Source: Kitasatospora sp. MAP5-34 | GTDB taxonomy: Bacteria; Actinomycetota; Actinomycetes; Streptomycetales; Streptomycetaceae | Length of the DNA stretch: 64,000 bases | NCBI RefSeq assembly: GCF_029894335.1 | Contig: NZ_JARXZC010000037.1 | Span: 1-64,000 of the forward strand | Reading direction: 5' to 3' | In this document: positions 1 through 8,061 of the stretch, piece by piece | Layout of the letters: each line of letters starts with the position of its first letter | How positions within the stretch are numbered: position 1 is the stretch's first letter | The notes under the pieces: generated by a model | Databases searched by the model: none | What the model was told of the DNA's origin: nothing | What the model saw: only the letters and a program-made list of their open reading frames with translations | Position numbers and translations under genes: made by a program

Positions 1-35
1 GGGGACCCTGTGGGAGAGTAGGACGCCGCCGAACA
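1..35 (+). rRNA. rrf: 5S ribosomal RNA, 3' end only
   Basis: The first ~35 bases (GGGGACCCTGTGGGAGAGTA followed by GGACGCCGCCGAAC) match the 3' end of actinobacterial 5S rRNA as I remember it: the conserved 3' half of the last helix and the closing GCCGAAC. The rest of the gene lies upstream of the window. The exact 3' nucleotide is uncertain by one or two bases. It implies that an rRNA operon lies immediately to the left. A hairpin terminator follows within 10 bases. Confidence 0.85.
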
Positions 36-43
36 ATCATTCA

Positions 44-83
44 CAAATGACCCCTCATCCGGGAACGGATGGGGGGTCATTTG
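44..83 (+). terminator. rRNA operon terminator hairpin
   Basis: Positions 44-60 and 67-83 form a 17-bp stem with a single G-U wobble and a 6-base loop (61-66). It lies directly after the 5S rRNA end and ~120 bases before the next gene start, as expected for the intrinsic terminator of an rrn operon. There is no long U tract (only TTTG on the 3' side), which is common in high-GC actinobacteria. Confidence 0.8.
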
Positions 84-202
84 CATGTCCGGACCTGACA
101 CGGGCCGACACGGCCGGCGCGGGGGCGCGGCGAAACTCGTACTACCGGGTGGTAGCCGTGACCATGTACGGGAGTGACGGTCTCACATACACGGAGGTAG
201 CG

Positions 203-682
203 ATGGCCGACGACGGCTTCACCACATGCCTTTGGTTCGACGGGCAAGCCGAAGAGGCTGCCAACTACTACATCTCGGTCTTCAAGGACTCCAAGCTCGG
301 CAGGATCGGCCACTACACCGAGGCTGGTCCCGGGCCCGCCGGCTCGGTGCTGGTCGTCGAGTTCGAGCTCAACGGCCAGAAGTTCGTGGGGCTGAACGGC
401 GGACCGCAGTTCACGTTCAACGAGTCGATCTCGTTTCAGATCTTCTGCGAAGACCAGGAGGAGGTGGACTACTACTGGAACAGCCTCACCGAGGGTGGTG
501 GGGAGGTCCAGTGCGGCTGGTTGAAGGACAAGTTCGGCGTCTCCTGGCAGGTCGTCCCGAAGGGGCTGATCGAGATGATCAGTGACCCCGACCCGGAGAA
601 GGCCACGCGGACCACCCAGGCGATGTTCGCGATGAAGAAGCTCGACATCGCCGCACTTCAGAAGGCCTACGCGGGGAAGTGA
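203..682 (+). CDS. VOC family protein (PhnB-like glyoxalase fold)
   Basis: 159-residue protein of the vicinal oxygen chelate superfamily, PhnB / 3-demethylubiquinone-9 3-methyltransferase-like branch. The order of elements is typical: an N-terminal 'TTCLWFDGQAEEAANYY' strand-helix, 'FELNGQKFVGLNGGP', and the C-terminal 'CGWLKDKFGVSWQVVP' strand. The length is normal for a single-chain PhnB-like protein. The ATG at 203 has GGAGGT at 193-198 just upstream; an upstream in-frame extension to 47 runs through the rRNA terminator and is rejected. Substrate unknown; such proteins are usually soluble and metal-binding. It ends 7 bases before the end of the convergent cupin gene. Confidence 0.85.
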   Translation: MADDGFTTCLWFDGQAEEAANYYISVFKDSKLGRIGHYTEAGPGPAGSVLVVEFELNGQKFVGLNGGPQFTFNESISFQIFCEDQEEVDYYWNSLTEGGGEVQCGWLKDKFGVSWQVVPKGLIEMISDPDPEKATRTTQAMFAMKKLDIAALQKAYAGK

Positions 683-689
683 GCAGCCG

Positions 690-1058
690 TCAGACCAGGG
701 ACTCCGGCGTGGCGGTAAGTGCCCCGCCGGCGTCGCCGGTGTTGACCACGCCCTCCGGTTCGATCAGCAGCGCTGCGACCTGGCCGTCGGCTTTCGGACA
801 GTGTTCGACGCCTCGGGGAACGACGAACATCTCCCCGGGGCCGAGTTCGACGTCCTGGTCGCGGAGTTGGATCGTCAGTCGGCCGTCGATGACCAGGAAG
901 AGCTCGTCGGTGTCCTCATGGGTGTGCCAGACGAACTCACCCTGGAGTTTGACGACCTTGATCTCGTAGTCGTTCAGCCGACCGACGGCCTTGGGGGACC
1001 AGTGTTCGGCGAAGAGTGCGAGTTTGTCCTGGAGGTTGACCTTCTGCGGCTTGTTCAC
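690..1058 (-). CDS. Cupin domain protein
   Basis: About 122 residues forming a single small cupin barrel. Motif 1 is 'GEFVWHTHEDTDELFLVIDG' (the HxH and Glu metal ligands are present) and motif 2 is 'GEMFVVPRGVEHCP' (third His present), so a bound metal is likely. Function unknown; small stand-alone cupins range from sensors to isomerases. I prefer the GTG at 1058, giving an N-terminus V-N-K-P-Q-K-V-N-L typical of the family, over the ATG at 1100, although neither has a strong ribosome site. It is convergent with the VOC gene and downstream, on the same strand, of the acyltransferase, separated from it by a perfect palindrome. Confidence 0.8.
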   Translation of the reverse strand: MNKPQKVNLQDKLALFAEHWSPKAVGRLNDYEIKVVKLQGEFVWHTHEDTDELFLVIDGRLTIQLRDQDVELGPGEMFVVPRGVEHCPKADGQVAALLIEPEGVVNTGDAGGALTATPESLV

Positions 1059-1178
1059 CCGGTCACTCTTGCCGAGTGGTGTCGCCGGACGCAACAGCAT
1101 GCCGCGCTGTGGCGTCGTCCGGCTTGCGGGCCAGCAGGTGGGCGCGCGGTGCCTGCTCCGGTGGGGAAGTGTCCGGCG

Positions 1179-1216
1179 CAGTTCTCCTACGACGCCATGG
1201 CGTCGTAGGAGAACTG
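1179..1216. repeat. Perfect 38-bp palindrome
   Basis: CAGTTCTCCTACGACGCC (1179-1196) is followed by AT and then its exact reverse complement (1199-1216). Every one of the 38 bases is self-complementary across the centre, so there is no unpaired loop beyond what sterics require. It lies in the spacer between the acyltransferase stop (1315) and the cupin start (1058), both on the minus strand. It could be a terminator, a cruciform, or an operator for a large dimer. It is not followed by a T-run on either side. Confidence 0.85.
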
Positions 1217-1314
1217 AGTGGTGCTCAGAAAGTCCGGTCCGGTCACAGCGGGCACCGTACTCCGCGAGTACGGCGAGGCCAGGCCCTCTTCTGCCGGGCC
1301 GGTGTCCGCAGGCC

Positions 1315-2088
1315 CTACTTCTGCTGAGCCGCCCGGCGCTCGGCCTTGGCGACGGCCTCGGCCTCGTCCTCGGCCTCCGCGACCTCCAGGGTCGGGGCGG
1401 TGCCGCCGAGTTCGGCGGGTACCCACCAGGTGTCGTCGGGGCCGGCGGGGGTGCCGGGGTACTCGCGCTGGGCGCGTTCGAGCATCTCGTTCATCGCCGC
1501 ACGCAGGCGGCGGGTGACCATGACGGGCTTGTCGCCGGGTTCGAGGACGATGGGCTTGCCGATCATGATGGTGACCGGGACGTGACGCTTGGTCAGGGTC
1601 TTCGGCCGGCCCTTGGTCCAGAGCTGCTGAGTGCCCCACAGGATGACGGGCAGCAGCGGTGCCCCGGAGTCGGCCGCCATCCGGGCGGCGCCCGTCTTGA
1701 ACTTCTTCAGCATGAAGGACCGGCTGATCGTCGCCTCGGGGAACACGCCGACCACCTCGCCCGCGCGCAGAGCCCGCACAGCGGCGTCGTACGCGGGCTG
1801 GCCGTCCGCGCGGTCCACGGGGATGTGCTTCATGCCACGCATCAACGGACCGGAGATTCCGTGCTTGAAGACGTCGTCCTTGGCCATGAAGCGCGTCATG
1901 CGCTTTCCGCCCTTGAACGCGCCGAGGCCGGCGAACAGGAAGTCGAGGTAGCTGATGTGATTGCTCACCAGCACCGCGCCGCCCGAGGCGGGAATGTTCT
2001 CCGCCCCCTCGATCTTGATACGCACGTCGAGGGCGCGGAACGCGGCGATGGCCGTGCCGATCACCGGCGGGTACACGAGATCTGCCAC
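1315..2088 (-). CDS. 1-acyl-sn-glycerol-3-phosphate acyltransferase (PlsC-like)
   Basis: 257-residue lysophospholipid acyltransferase of the PlsC family. The catalytic HX4D block is 'NHISYLDF'; the glycerol-phosphate block normally written FPEGTRS is here 'FPEATISRS'. A hydrophobic N-terminus (VADLVYPPVIGTAIAAF) should anchor it to the membrane, where it would acylate lysophosphatidate or a related lipid. The C-terminal ~30 residues are Ala/Glu-rich and probably disordered. The GTG at 2088 is chosen because homology begins there and AGGGC lies just upstream; in-frame extension to 2193 is possible but is low-complexity. It is the only gene on its strand in this stretch besides the downstream cupin. 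Confidence 0.88.
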   Translation of the reverse strand: MADLVYPPVIGTAIAAFRALDVRIKIEGAENIPASGGAVLVSNHISYLDFLFAGLGAFKGGKRMTRFMAKDDVFKHGISGPLMRGMKHIPVDRADGQPAYDAAVRALRAGEVVGVFPEATISRSFMLKKFKTGAARMAADSGAPLLPVILWGTQQLWTKGRPKTLTKRHVPVTIMIGKPIVLEPGDKPVMVTRRLRAAMNEMLERAQREYPGTPAGPDDTWWVPAELGGTAPTLEVAEAEDEAEAVAKAERRAAQQK

Positions 2089-2408
2089 GGTAAGCCCTAC
2101 TTCCCACGGGCCTCTGGGCCCGGTCCGGCGGTCCCGGGACGAGGGTGGGCCGACGGAATCAGCGGCACGCCGCGGCGGCCACGGGTGATACATAGAGATA
2201 ATCCCCCGAAGGAGTGCCCTCTGTCACCTGAGGGCATTGTGTGCGTGCCACGTCACTGACCGGAGGCGCCGAGCCGCGTGTACCTGCGGCGCGGCGGCAG
2301 GTCCCTCTCGCAGCCGAGGCAGGAGCCGAGAGCGTCGTGGAGGACGGCGGCGGCGAGTGACGGTCGGCTGCACCGGGCGGCGGGACGGGAGCGGGCCGGT
2401 GACGAGAG
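2089..2408. promoter_or_regulatory. Divergent intergenic region with an inverted repeat
   Basis: 320 bases between the divergent acyltransferase and thioredoxin-like genes. The only structure seen is an inverted repeat TGCCCTC (2215-2221) / GAGGGCA (2230-2236) with an 8-base spacer, and a relatively A/T-rich patch (GTGATACATAGAGATAAT, 2186-2203) that could hold a promoter for the leftward acyltransferase gene. No convincing gene was seen on either strand. Confidence 0.4.
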
Positions 2409-2900
2409 GTGCTGCACACTGGAGCGGTCACCGGCTCGGTGGTGTGGATCGTGGCACTCGCGTCGGTGAGCGTGTCCGGCGGGCTGCTGCGGCCCAGGCG
2501 GCCCAGGCGGGCCATGAGGGACGGGTGCGAGGGGAGGATGCGGGTGCGGACGAAGGACGAAACGGTACGACTGTCGGCGGCTGAGCTGGGCCTGGGGCCG
2601 GGGGAGGCCGGCGGCGAGGGCCTCGGGGCGCGGGCCACGCTGGTGCAGTTCTCCTCGGCGTTCTGCCAGCCGTGCCGGGCGACACGCCGGGTGCTGGCCG
2701 AGGTCGCCGAGATGGTGGACGGCGTGGCGCACGTCGAGATCGACGCCGAGGAGCAGCTCGAACTGGTGCGGCGGCTGGAGATCCTGCGGACGCCGACCGT
2801 GCTGGTGCTGGACGCGGCCGGACGGGTGGTCCGGCGGGCGGTCGGGCAGCCGCGCCGGGCGGATGTGATCGCGGCGCTGGGCGCGGCCGTCGGCGGGTGA
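2409..2900 (+). CDS. Membrane-anchored thioredoxin-like protein
   Basis: 163 residues with an N-terminal hydrophobic segment (~residues 8-26, 'GSVVWIVALASVSVSGGLL') followed by a thioredoxin fold. The active site 'FCQPC' and the downstream cis-proline region 'ILRTPTVLVLD' are both present. Family: thioredoxin/TlpA-like. With a single signal-anchor it probably acts as a thiol-disulfide reductase at the membrane; sidedness is inferred. The start is uncertain: GTG at 2409 or GTG at 2439, the latter leaving a shorter anchor. It is transcribed away from the acyltransferase and upstream of etfB, with a ~420-base spacer. Confidence 0.8.
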   Translation: MLHTGAVTGSVVWIVALASVSVSGGLLRPRRPRRAMRDGCEGRMRVRTKDETVRLSAAELGLGPGEAGGEGLGARATLVQFSSAFCQPCRATRRVLAEVAEMVDGVAHVEIDAEEQLELVRRLEILRTPTVLVLDAAGRVVRRAVGQPRRADVIAALGAAVGG

Positions 2901-3323
2901 GCCCTTTAGGCCTCTGGATCGGCCCCCGGATCTGCCCCGGAACGGCGGCAGAAAGGCGGCTTCGAAAGGTCGGGTTGAGGGACCGTCCGGCCGGGTGGAT
3001 CTGTCAAGACCTTTCAATCTCACAGTGGATCTGCTGCGCAGTCAGGGGGTAGCGGGCCCGCACTGGGGCAGGATGGGGCGCAGACGGCAGTGCAGCTGTC
3101 CCGCACCCCTCCCGGCCAGGGCACAAAGGGGGCGCGGGACGCTTGGCCGGGACCTTGCAGCGCTAAGCTACTGGCCAGTAGTGACGGCTAAGCTACTGGC
3201 GAGTATGCTGCCAGGAAGTTCCGGACGGGCACAGGAATACGCTGCCCGGAGTAGGCGCGTCGCGTGTTCGCGCCTACTTGCACAGCCGCAGCCGCCGGAC
3301 GAGACCAGTACAGGAGACAGGCC
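2901..3323. promoter_or_regulatory. Intergenic region upstream of etfB
   Basis: 423 bases without a credible gene. A weak inverted repeat GAAAGGTC (2964-2971) / GACCTTTC (3008-3015) may help terminate the thioredoxin transcript. The rest is GC-rich up to the paired operator-like palindromes at 3162-3206, which are annotated separately. The 5' leader from there to the etfB start contains no leader ORF that I would defend. Confidence 0.5.
3162..3206 (+). promoter_or_regulatory. Tandem operator-like palindromes upstream of etfBA
   Basis: Two copies of GCTAAGCTACTGGC (3162-3175 and 3187-3200) lie exactly 25 bp apart. The first runs into a perfect 14-bp palindrome CTACTGGCCAGTAG (3168-3181); the second gives a near-palindrome CTACTGGCGAGTAT (3193-3206). 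The core is TACTGG-C-nAGTA. Palindromes of this shape are typical of TetR-type dimer sites, and TetR repressors often control lipid catabolism genes in actinobacteria, which would suit electron-transfer flavoprotein genes. The regulator is not in the window as far as I can tell. Confidence 0.7.
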
Positions 3324-4109
3324 GTGAGCTTGAGGATCGTTGTCTGTGTGAAGTACGTGCCCGACGCGACCGGTGACCGTCGCTTCGCGGACGACACCAC
3401 CACCGACCGGGAGGGCGTCGACGGCCTCCTTTCGGAGCTGGACGAGTACGGCGTGGAGCAGGCGCTCCGGATCGCCGACGCCCACGGCGACGCCGAGGTG
3501 ACCGTCCTGACCGTCGGCCCGGACGACGCCAAGGACGCCCTGCGCAAGGCCCTCTCGATGGGCGCCGACAAGGCCGTCCACGTGAACGACGACGACATCC
3601 ACGGCACTGACGTGATCGGCACCTCGGCGATCATCGCCAAGGCGCTGGAGCAGACCGGGTTCGACCTGGTCATCGGCGGCATGGCCTCGACCGACGGCAC
3701 CATGGGTGTGCTGCCGGCGCTGCTGGCCGAGCGCCTGGGTGTCCCGCAGCTCACCCTGCTGTCGGAGGTGTCGGTCGACGGCACCACGGTCAAGGGCCGC
3801 CGTGACGGCGACGCCGCCACCGAGCAGCTCGAGGCCGAGCTGCCCGTCGTGATCTCGGTCACCGACCAGTCGGGTGAGGCGCGCTACCCCTCCTTCAAGG
3901 GGATCATGGCCGCCAAGAAGAAGCCGGTCCAGGAGTTCGACCTGGACGACCTGGGCATCGACGCGGACGAGGTCGGCCTGGCCGGTGCCTGGACGGCTGT
4001 CGAGACGATCACCGCCCGCCCGGCCCGCACCGCCGGCACGATCGTCAAGGACGAGGGCGAGGGCGGCAAGCAGCTCGCTACCTTCCTCGCCGAGCAGAAG
4101 TTCATCTGA
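3324..4109 (+). CDS. etfB: Electron transfer flavoprotein beta subunit
   Basis: 261-residue EtfB/FixA family protein. N-terminal 'LRIVVCVKYVPDATGDRRF' and the following 'LSELDEYGVEQALRIADAHGD' are family hallmarks, and 'GGMASTDGTMGVLPALLAERLGVPQLTLLSEV' (given here as a region, ~residues 111-142) is the characteristic nucleotide-binding core. With EtfA it forms a soluble FAD heterodimer that takes electrons from acyl-CoA and related dehydrogenases and passes them to ETF:quinone oxidoreductase. The GTG at 3324 has CAGGAGACAG 4-13 bases upstream. First gene of an operon with etfA (70-base spacer), probably repressed through the upstream palindromes. Confidence 0.97.
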   Translation: MSLRIVVCVKYVPDATGDRRFADDTTTDREGVDGLLSELDEYGVEQALRIADAHGDAEVTVLTVGPDDAKDALRKALSMGADKAVHVNDDDIHGTDVIGTSAIIAKALEQTGFDLVIGGMASTDGTMGVLPALLAERLGVPQLTLLSEVSVDGTTVKGRRDGDAATEQLEAELPVVISVTDQSGEARYPSFKGIMAAKKKPVQEFDLDDLGIDADEVGLAGAWTAVETITARPARTAGTIVKDEGEGGKQLATFLAEQKFI

Positions 4110-4179
4110 CCCGTTCGACGTGGTGACTGTCCCTTCGCAGAGCTGACGGGCAGTCAGGAGATACAGGAGACATTGAGCA

Positions 4180-5142
4180 ATGGGTGAGATTCTCGTCCTC
4201 GTCGACCACGCCGACGGTGTGGTCCGCAAGCCGGCCCTCGAACTGCTGACCCTGGCCCGCCGCATCGGCGAGCCCTCGGCGGTCGTGCTGGGTGCCGGTT
4301 CCGCCGCCGCCGACATCGCCGCCAAGGCGGCCGAGTTCGGTGCGGCCAAGGTGTACGTCGCCGACGCCGCCGAGTTCGCCGACCAGCTGGTCGTCCCGAA
4401 GGTCGACGCGCTGACCCAGGTCGCCAAGGCCGCCGGCGCGGCCGCAGTGCTGGTCACCTCGTCCGGTGAGGGCAAGGAGATCGCGGCCCGCGTCGCGCTG
4501 CGCCTGGGCTCCGGCATCATCACCGACGCCGTCGACCTGGAAGCCGGCGACGGCGGTCCGGTCGCCACCCAGTCGGTGTTCGCCGCGTCCTTCCAGGTGA
4601 AGTCCAAGGTGTCGCACGGCACCCCGGTCATCACCGTCAAGCCGAACTCCACCAGCCCGGAGGCCGCCCCGGCCGCCGGAGCGGTCGAGAACGTCACCGT
4701 CGAGTTCACCGGCAACGCCGCCAAGGTCGTCGCCCGCACCCCGCGCGTCTCCTCGGGCCGCCCGGAGCTGACCGAGGCCGCGATCGTGGTCTCCGGTGGC
4801 CGTGGTGTCGGTGCCGCCACGGGCTTCGGCGTGGTGGAGGAGCTGGCCGACTCGCTCGGTGCGGCCGTCGGTGCCTCGCGCGCCGCCGTGGACGCCGGCT
4901 GGTACCCGCACAGCAACCAGGTCGGCCAGACCGGCAAGCAGGTCTCGCCGCAGCTGTACGTCGCGGCGGGCATCTCCGGCGCGATCCAGCACCGGGCCGG
5001 CATGCAGACCTCGAAGACCATCGTGGCCATCAACAAGGACCCCGAGGCCCCGATCTTCGAGCTGGTCGACTACGGCGTGGTCGGCGACCTGTTCGCCGTC
5101 CTGCCGCAGCTGACCGCCGAGGTCAAGTCCCGCAAGGGCTGA
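4180..5142 (+). CDS. etfA: Electron transfer flavoprotein alpha subunit
   Basis: 320 residues, full length for EtfA/FixB. The N-terminal Rossmann-like domain (~1-190) is followed by the conserved FAD domain (~200-320) with 'SGGRGVG', 'DAGWYPHSNQVGQTGKQVSP' and 'AAGISGAIQHRAGM', which bind FAD. It pairs with EtfB and shuttles electrons from beta-oxidation and amino-acid dehydrogenases to the respiratory chain. The ATG at 4180 follows a CAGGAGA box by ~10 bases; a TTG two codons upstream is less likely. A strong hairpin follows the stop. Confidence 0.97.
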   Translation: MGEILVLVDHADGVVRKPALELLTLARRIGEPSAVVLGAGSAAADIAAKAAEFGAAKVYVADAAEFADQLVVPKVDALTQVAKAAGAAAVLVTSSGEGKEIAARVALRLGSGIITDAVDLEAGDGGPVATQSVFAASFQVKSKVSHGTPVITVKPNSTSPEAAPAAGAVENVTVEFTGNAAKVVARTPRVSSGRPELTEAAIVVSGGRGVGAATGFGVVEELADSLGAAVGASRAAVDAGWYPHSNQVGQTGKQVSPQLYVAAGISGAIQHRAGMQTSKTIVAINKDPEAPIFELVDYGVVGDLFAVLPQLTAEVKSRKG

Positions 5143-5164
5143 CCCGCGCGGCAGCGCACAGCAG

Positions 5165-5213
5165 ACGCCGAAGGGCGCGTTTCCCGGGTTCCGGGGAGCG
5201 CGCCCTTCGGCGT
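5165..5213 (+). terminator. Terminator of the etfBA operon
   Basis: Positions 5165-5179 pair with 5199-5213 over 15 bp without mismatch (ACGCCGAAGGGCGCG and its complement), with a 19-base loop. It begins 22 bases after the etfA stop and ends 26 bases before the next gene's start, so it separates etfBA from the acyl-CoA synthetase gene. Confidence 0.85.
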
Positions 5214-5239
5214 TCCCGCGCCGCGTAGAGTCCTGGATC

Positions 5240-6643
5240 ATGCGACTGCTAACGGCACTTGAGGGTGCGTACGGCGACTCGGCCGACGCGCTGCGGATCG
5301 ACGGGTACGCGATGTCGCGCGAGCAGCTGCTCGGCGCGGCGACGGCGGTGGCGGAGCGGGTGGCGGGGGCTCCGGCGCTGGCCGTGCTGGCGCGGCCGTC
5401 CGCCGAGACGGTGGTCGCCGTGGTGGGCGGGCTGCTGGCGGGCGTTCCGGTGGTGCCGCTGCCGCCCGACTCCGGCCCGAAGGAGCGGGAGCACATCCTG
5501 CGCGACTCGGGGGCCACCCTGCTCGCAGGTGGTCAGGCTTCGGCAGACGACGGGATCGAAACGTTCGCGGTGGAGCTCGGGGCTCGTTCGGGGGGCTCGT
5601 TCGCGGAGCCCGCGCCGGAGCGCACCGCCTTCGTGCTCTACACCTCGGGTACCACCGGCGCGCCGAAGGGAGCGCTGATCCCGCGCTCTGCCGTCGCCGC
5701 AGGCCTGGACGGGCTCGCCGCCGCCTGGCAGTGGACCGCCGAGGACACCTTGGTCCACGGACTGCCGCTGTTCCATGTGCACGGGCTGGTGCTCGGCGTG
5801 CTGGGCGCGCTGCGCACGGGCAGTCGCCTGGTGCACACGGGGCGTCCGACGCCGGAGGCGTACGCCGGGGCGCGCGGCAGCCTGTACTTCGGGGTGCCGA
5901 CGGTCTGGTCGCGGGTCGTGGCCGACCGGGCGGCGGCGGAGGCGCTCGGTTCGGCACGGCTGCTGGTCTCGGGCAGTGCTCCGCTGCCCGTCCCGGTCTT
6001 CGAACGGCTCGCCGCGCTCACCGGGCGCGCCCCGGTCGAGCGGTACGGGATGACCGAGTCGCTCATCACCGTGTCCACCCGGGCCGACGGGGAGCGTCGG
6101 CCCGGCAGCGTCGGTCTGCCGCTGGACGGCGTCCGCACCAGGCTGGTCGGCGAGGACGGCGGAGCCGTCCCGCACGACGGCGAGACGGTCGGCGAGCTCC
6201 AGGTGGCCGGGCCCACCCTCTTCACCGGGTACCTGAACAGGCCGGACGCGAACGCCGAGTCCTGGACGGCGGACGGCTGGTTCCGCACCGGGGACGTCGC
6301 CGTGATCGGCCCGGACGGCTTCCACCGGATCGTCGGCCGTGCCTCGGTGGACCTGATCAAGAGCGGCGGCTACCGGATCGGCGCGGGCGAGGTGGAGTCG
6401 GCGCTGCGGGACCACCCGGCGGTCGCCGACGCGGCGGTGATCGGCGCGCCGGACCCGGACCTCGGGCAGGCCGTGGTCGCGTACGTGATCGCGGACGGGG
6501 TGGTGACGGGCGATCAGCTGACGGCGTTCGTGGCCGAGCGGCTCTCGGTGCACAAGCGGCCCCGCCGGGTGGTGCTGGTCGACGAACTGCCGCGCAACGC
6601 GATGGGCAAGGTACTGAAGAAGCAGCTGCTCGACCTGGGGTGA
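5240..6643 (+). CDS. Acyl-CoA synthetase, MatB (malonyl-CoA synthetase)-like
   Basis: 467-residue ANL-superfamily adenylating enzyme. Motifs: P-loop 'YTSGTTGAPKG' (~134-144), 'GLPLFHVHG', 'ERYGMTES', 'WFRTGDV' (~348), 'DLIKSGGYRIGAGEVE' hinge, and the C-terminal catalytic lysine in 'GKVLKK' (~455-460). Size, the HVHG segment and overall sequence resemble Streptomyces MatB, which makes malonyl- or methylmalonyl-CoA from the free acid; a different short acyl substrate remains possible. It follows etfBA on the same strand but beyond a terminator, so it is probably expressed separately. The ATG at 5240 is the natural start; no strong ribosome site is visible. Confidence 0.85.
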   Translation: MRLLTALEGAYGDSADALRIDGYAMSREQLLGAATAVAERVAGAPALAVLARPSAETVVAVVGGLLAGVPVVPLPPDSGPKEREHILRDSGATLLAGGQASADDGIETFAVELGARSGGSFAEPAPERTAFVLYTSGTTGAPKGALIPRSAVAAGLDGLAAAWQWTAEDTLVHGLPLFHVHGLVLGVLGALRTGSRLVHTGRPTPEAYAGARGSLYFGVPTVWSRVVADRAAAEALGSARLLVSGSAPLPVPVFERLAALTGRAPVERYGMTESLITVSTRADGERRPGSVGLPLDGVRTRLVGEDGGAVPHDGETVGELQVAGPTLFTGYLNRPDANAESWTADGWFRTGDVAVIGPDGFHRIVGRASVDLIKSGGYRIGAGEVESALRDHPAVADAAVIGAPDPDLGQAVVAYVIADGVVTGDQLTAFVAERLSVHKRPRRVVLVDELPRNAMGKVLKKQLLDLG

Positions 6644-6920
6644 CCTGGGCAGCCGGGTAACTCGTGGGGGGCGCGGGGAACTGCGCGAAGTCGGAAGGCA
6701 ACGGTCCGCACCCTCCCGCGAAGCGCAGCCTCCGCACCGCCGAGGTAGCTGGCGCCAGCCACCGGGCACGTGCCGTACGGCCGGGAAGCGATGGTGCGGC
6801 GGGCGGCCAGGTATGGGCACGGGCCCGGGGCGGGTACCACCTGGGGTGGCGGCGGGCCGGTGCGTACGGTCCGCACCGCCCGGCGCGGACGGCGTCGGGG
6901 CGGAAGCGAAGGGGGATGCT

Positions 6921-7979
6921 GTGATCGTCTGGGTCAATGGCACGTTCGGCGCGGGCAAGACCAGCGCCTGCCACGAGCTGGTGGAGTTGCTGCCGGGCAG
7001 CCTGCTGTACGACCCGGAGCTGACCGGTCAGGGGCTGCGCCGGGTACTGCCGCCGGACCGGATGGCCCCGGTCTCCGACTTCCAGGACCTGCCGTCCTGG
7101 CGCCGCCTGGTGCCGGAGGTCGCGGCCGCGCTGCTCAGCGAGGTGCCGGGTCCGCTGGTGGTACCGATGACGCTGCTGCGCGAGGACTACCGGGACGAGA
7201 TCTTCGGGGCGCTCGCGGCACGGGGACTGGCGGTGCACCACTTCGTCCTGGACCCTGCCGAAACGATCCTGCAGGAACGGATCGCGGCCCGCGAGGAGTG
7301 CCCGGGGGATCCGGAGAGCAGCGCCCGGGTCCGGGCCTGGTGCCGGGAACACCTGCCGCAGTACCGGCTGGCCAGACGCTGGCTCGCCCGGGACGCCCAG
7401 CTCGTCGACACCGGCGAGCTGACCCCGTTGCAGACCGCCGAGCGGCTCGCCGAACTGATCAAGGACGGCACGGCCCGCTGCCCCATCGTCCAGAGCGCCG
7501 ACACGACCGGCGACACCGTCGCCGCCGCCGTCCTGCTCTTCGACGGCCAGGGCCGGGTGCTGCTGGTCGACCCCGTCTACAAGCCGGCCTGGGAGTTCCC
7601 CGGCGGGGTGGTCGAGCGGGGTGAGGCCCCGACGGACGCCGCCCAGCGCGAGGTGGCGGAGGAACTCGGGCTCCGGCTGGAGACCGCCTCCCTCCGGCTG
7701 CTGGCTGTCGACTGGGAGCCGCGCACCGGCCCGCGCCGGGGCGGCCTGCGGCTGGTCTACGACGGTGGACGGCTCGACGCGGCCGCCCTGGCCGCCCTGC
7801 GGCTGCCCCCCGAGGAGTTGCGCGGCTGGCGGCTGGTCACCCTCGGTGAGGCCGCCGCCCTGCTGCCGCCCGGTCGGCTGCGCCGGCTCAAGGCGGCGCT
7901 CGACGCCCGTGAGCAGGGCGAACTGCGCTACCTGGAGGCCGGACTGCCCGCCGCTGCCGGGGCGGTGACGGGAAGTTGA
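6921..7979 (+). CDS. P-loop kinase-like / Nudix hydrolase fusion protein
   Basis: 352-residue two-domain protein. Domain 1 (~1-185) begins 'IVWVNGTFGAGKTSA', a Walker A (residues 7-14) at the extreme N-terminus, and resembles TmrB-type (tunicamycin-resistance-like) AAA/kinase proteins. Domain 2 (~190-350) is a Nudix hydrolase: the box GX5EX7REUXEEXGU is complete in 'GGVVERGEAPTDAAQ' + 'REVAEELGL' (~228-251). It should bind a nucleotide at one end and hydrolyse a nucleoside diphosphate derivative at the other; substrates unknown. The GTG at 6921 follows GAAGGGGG and places the P-loop near residue 7, as in relatives. The 277 bases before it hold no gene I can support. Confidence 0.82.
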   Translation: MIVWVNGTFGAGKTSACHELVELLPGSLLYDPELTGQGLRRVLPPDRMAPVSDFQDLPSWRRLVPEVAAALLSEVPGPLVVPMTLLREDYRDEIFGALAARGLAVHHFVLDPAETILQERIAAREECPGDPESSARVRAWCREHLPQYRLARRWLARDAQLVDTGELTPLQTAERLAELIKDGTARCPIVQSADTTGDTVAAAVLLFDGQGRVLLVDPVYKPAWEFPGGVVERGEAPTDAAQREVAEELGLRLETASLRLLAVDWEPRTGPRRGGLRLVYDGGRLDAAALAALRLPPEELRGWRLVTLGEAAALLPPGRLRRLKAALDAREQGELRYLEAGLPAAAGAVTGS

Positions 7980-8061
7980 GTGTGCACGCACACGGTTGCA
8001 CGCATACGGTTGACCGGGCGGGGCCTCGAAGCGAAGCCGTGGTGTGCGGGAGGATGGCGGC

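Noticed and set aside
3264..3323. Earlier start for etfB
   Set aside because: Residues before GTG 3324 do not match EtfB, and CAGGAGA is correctly placed for 3324.
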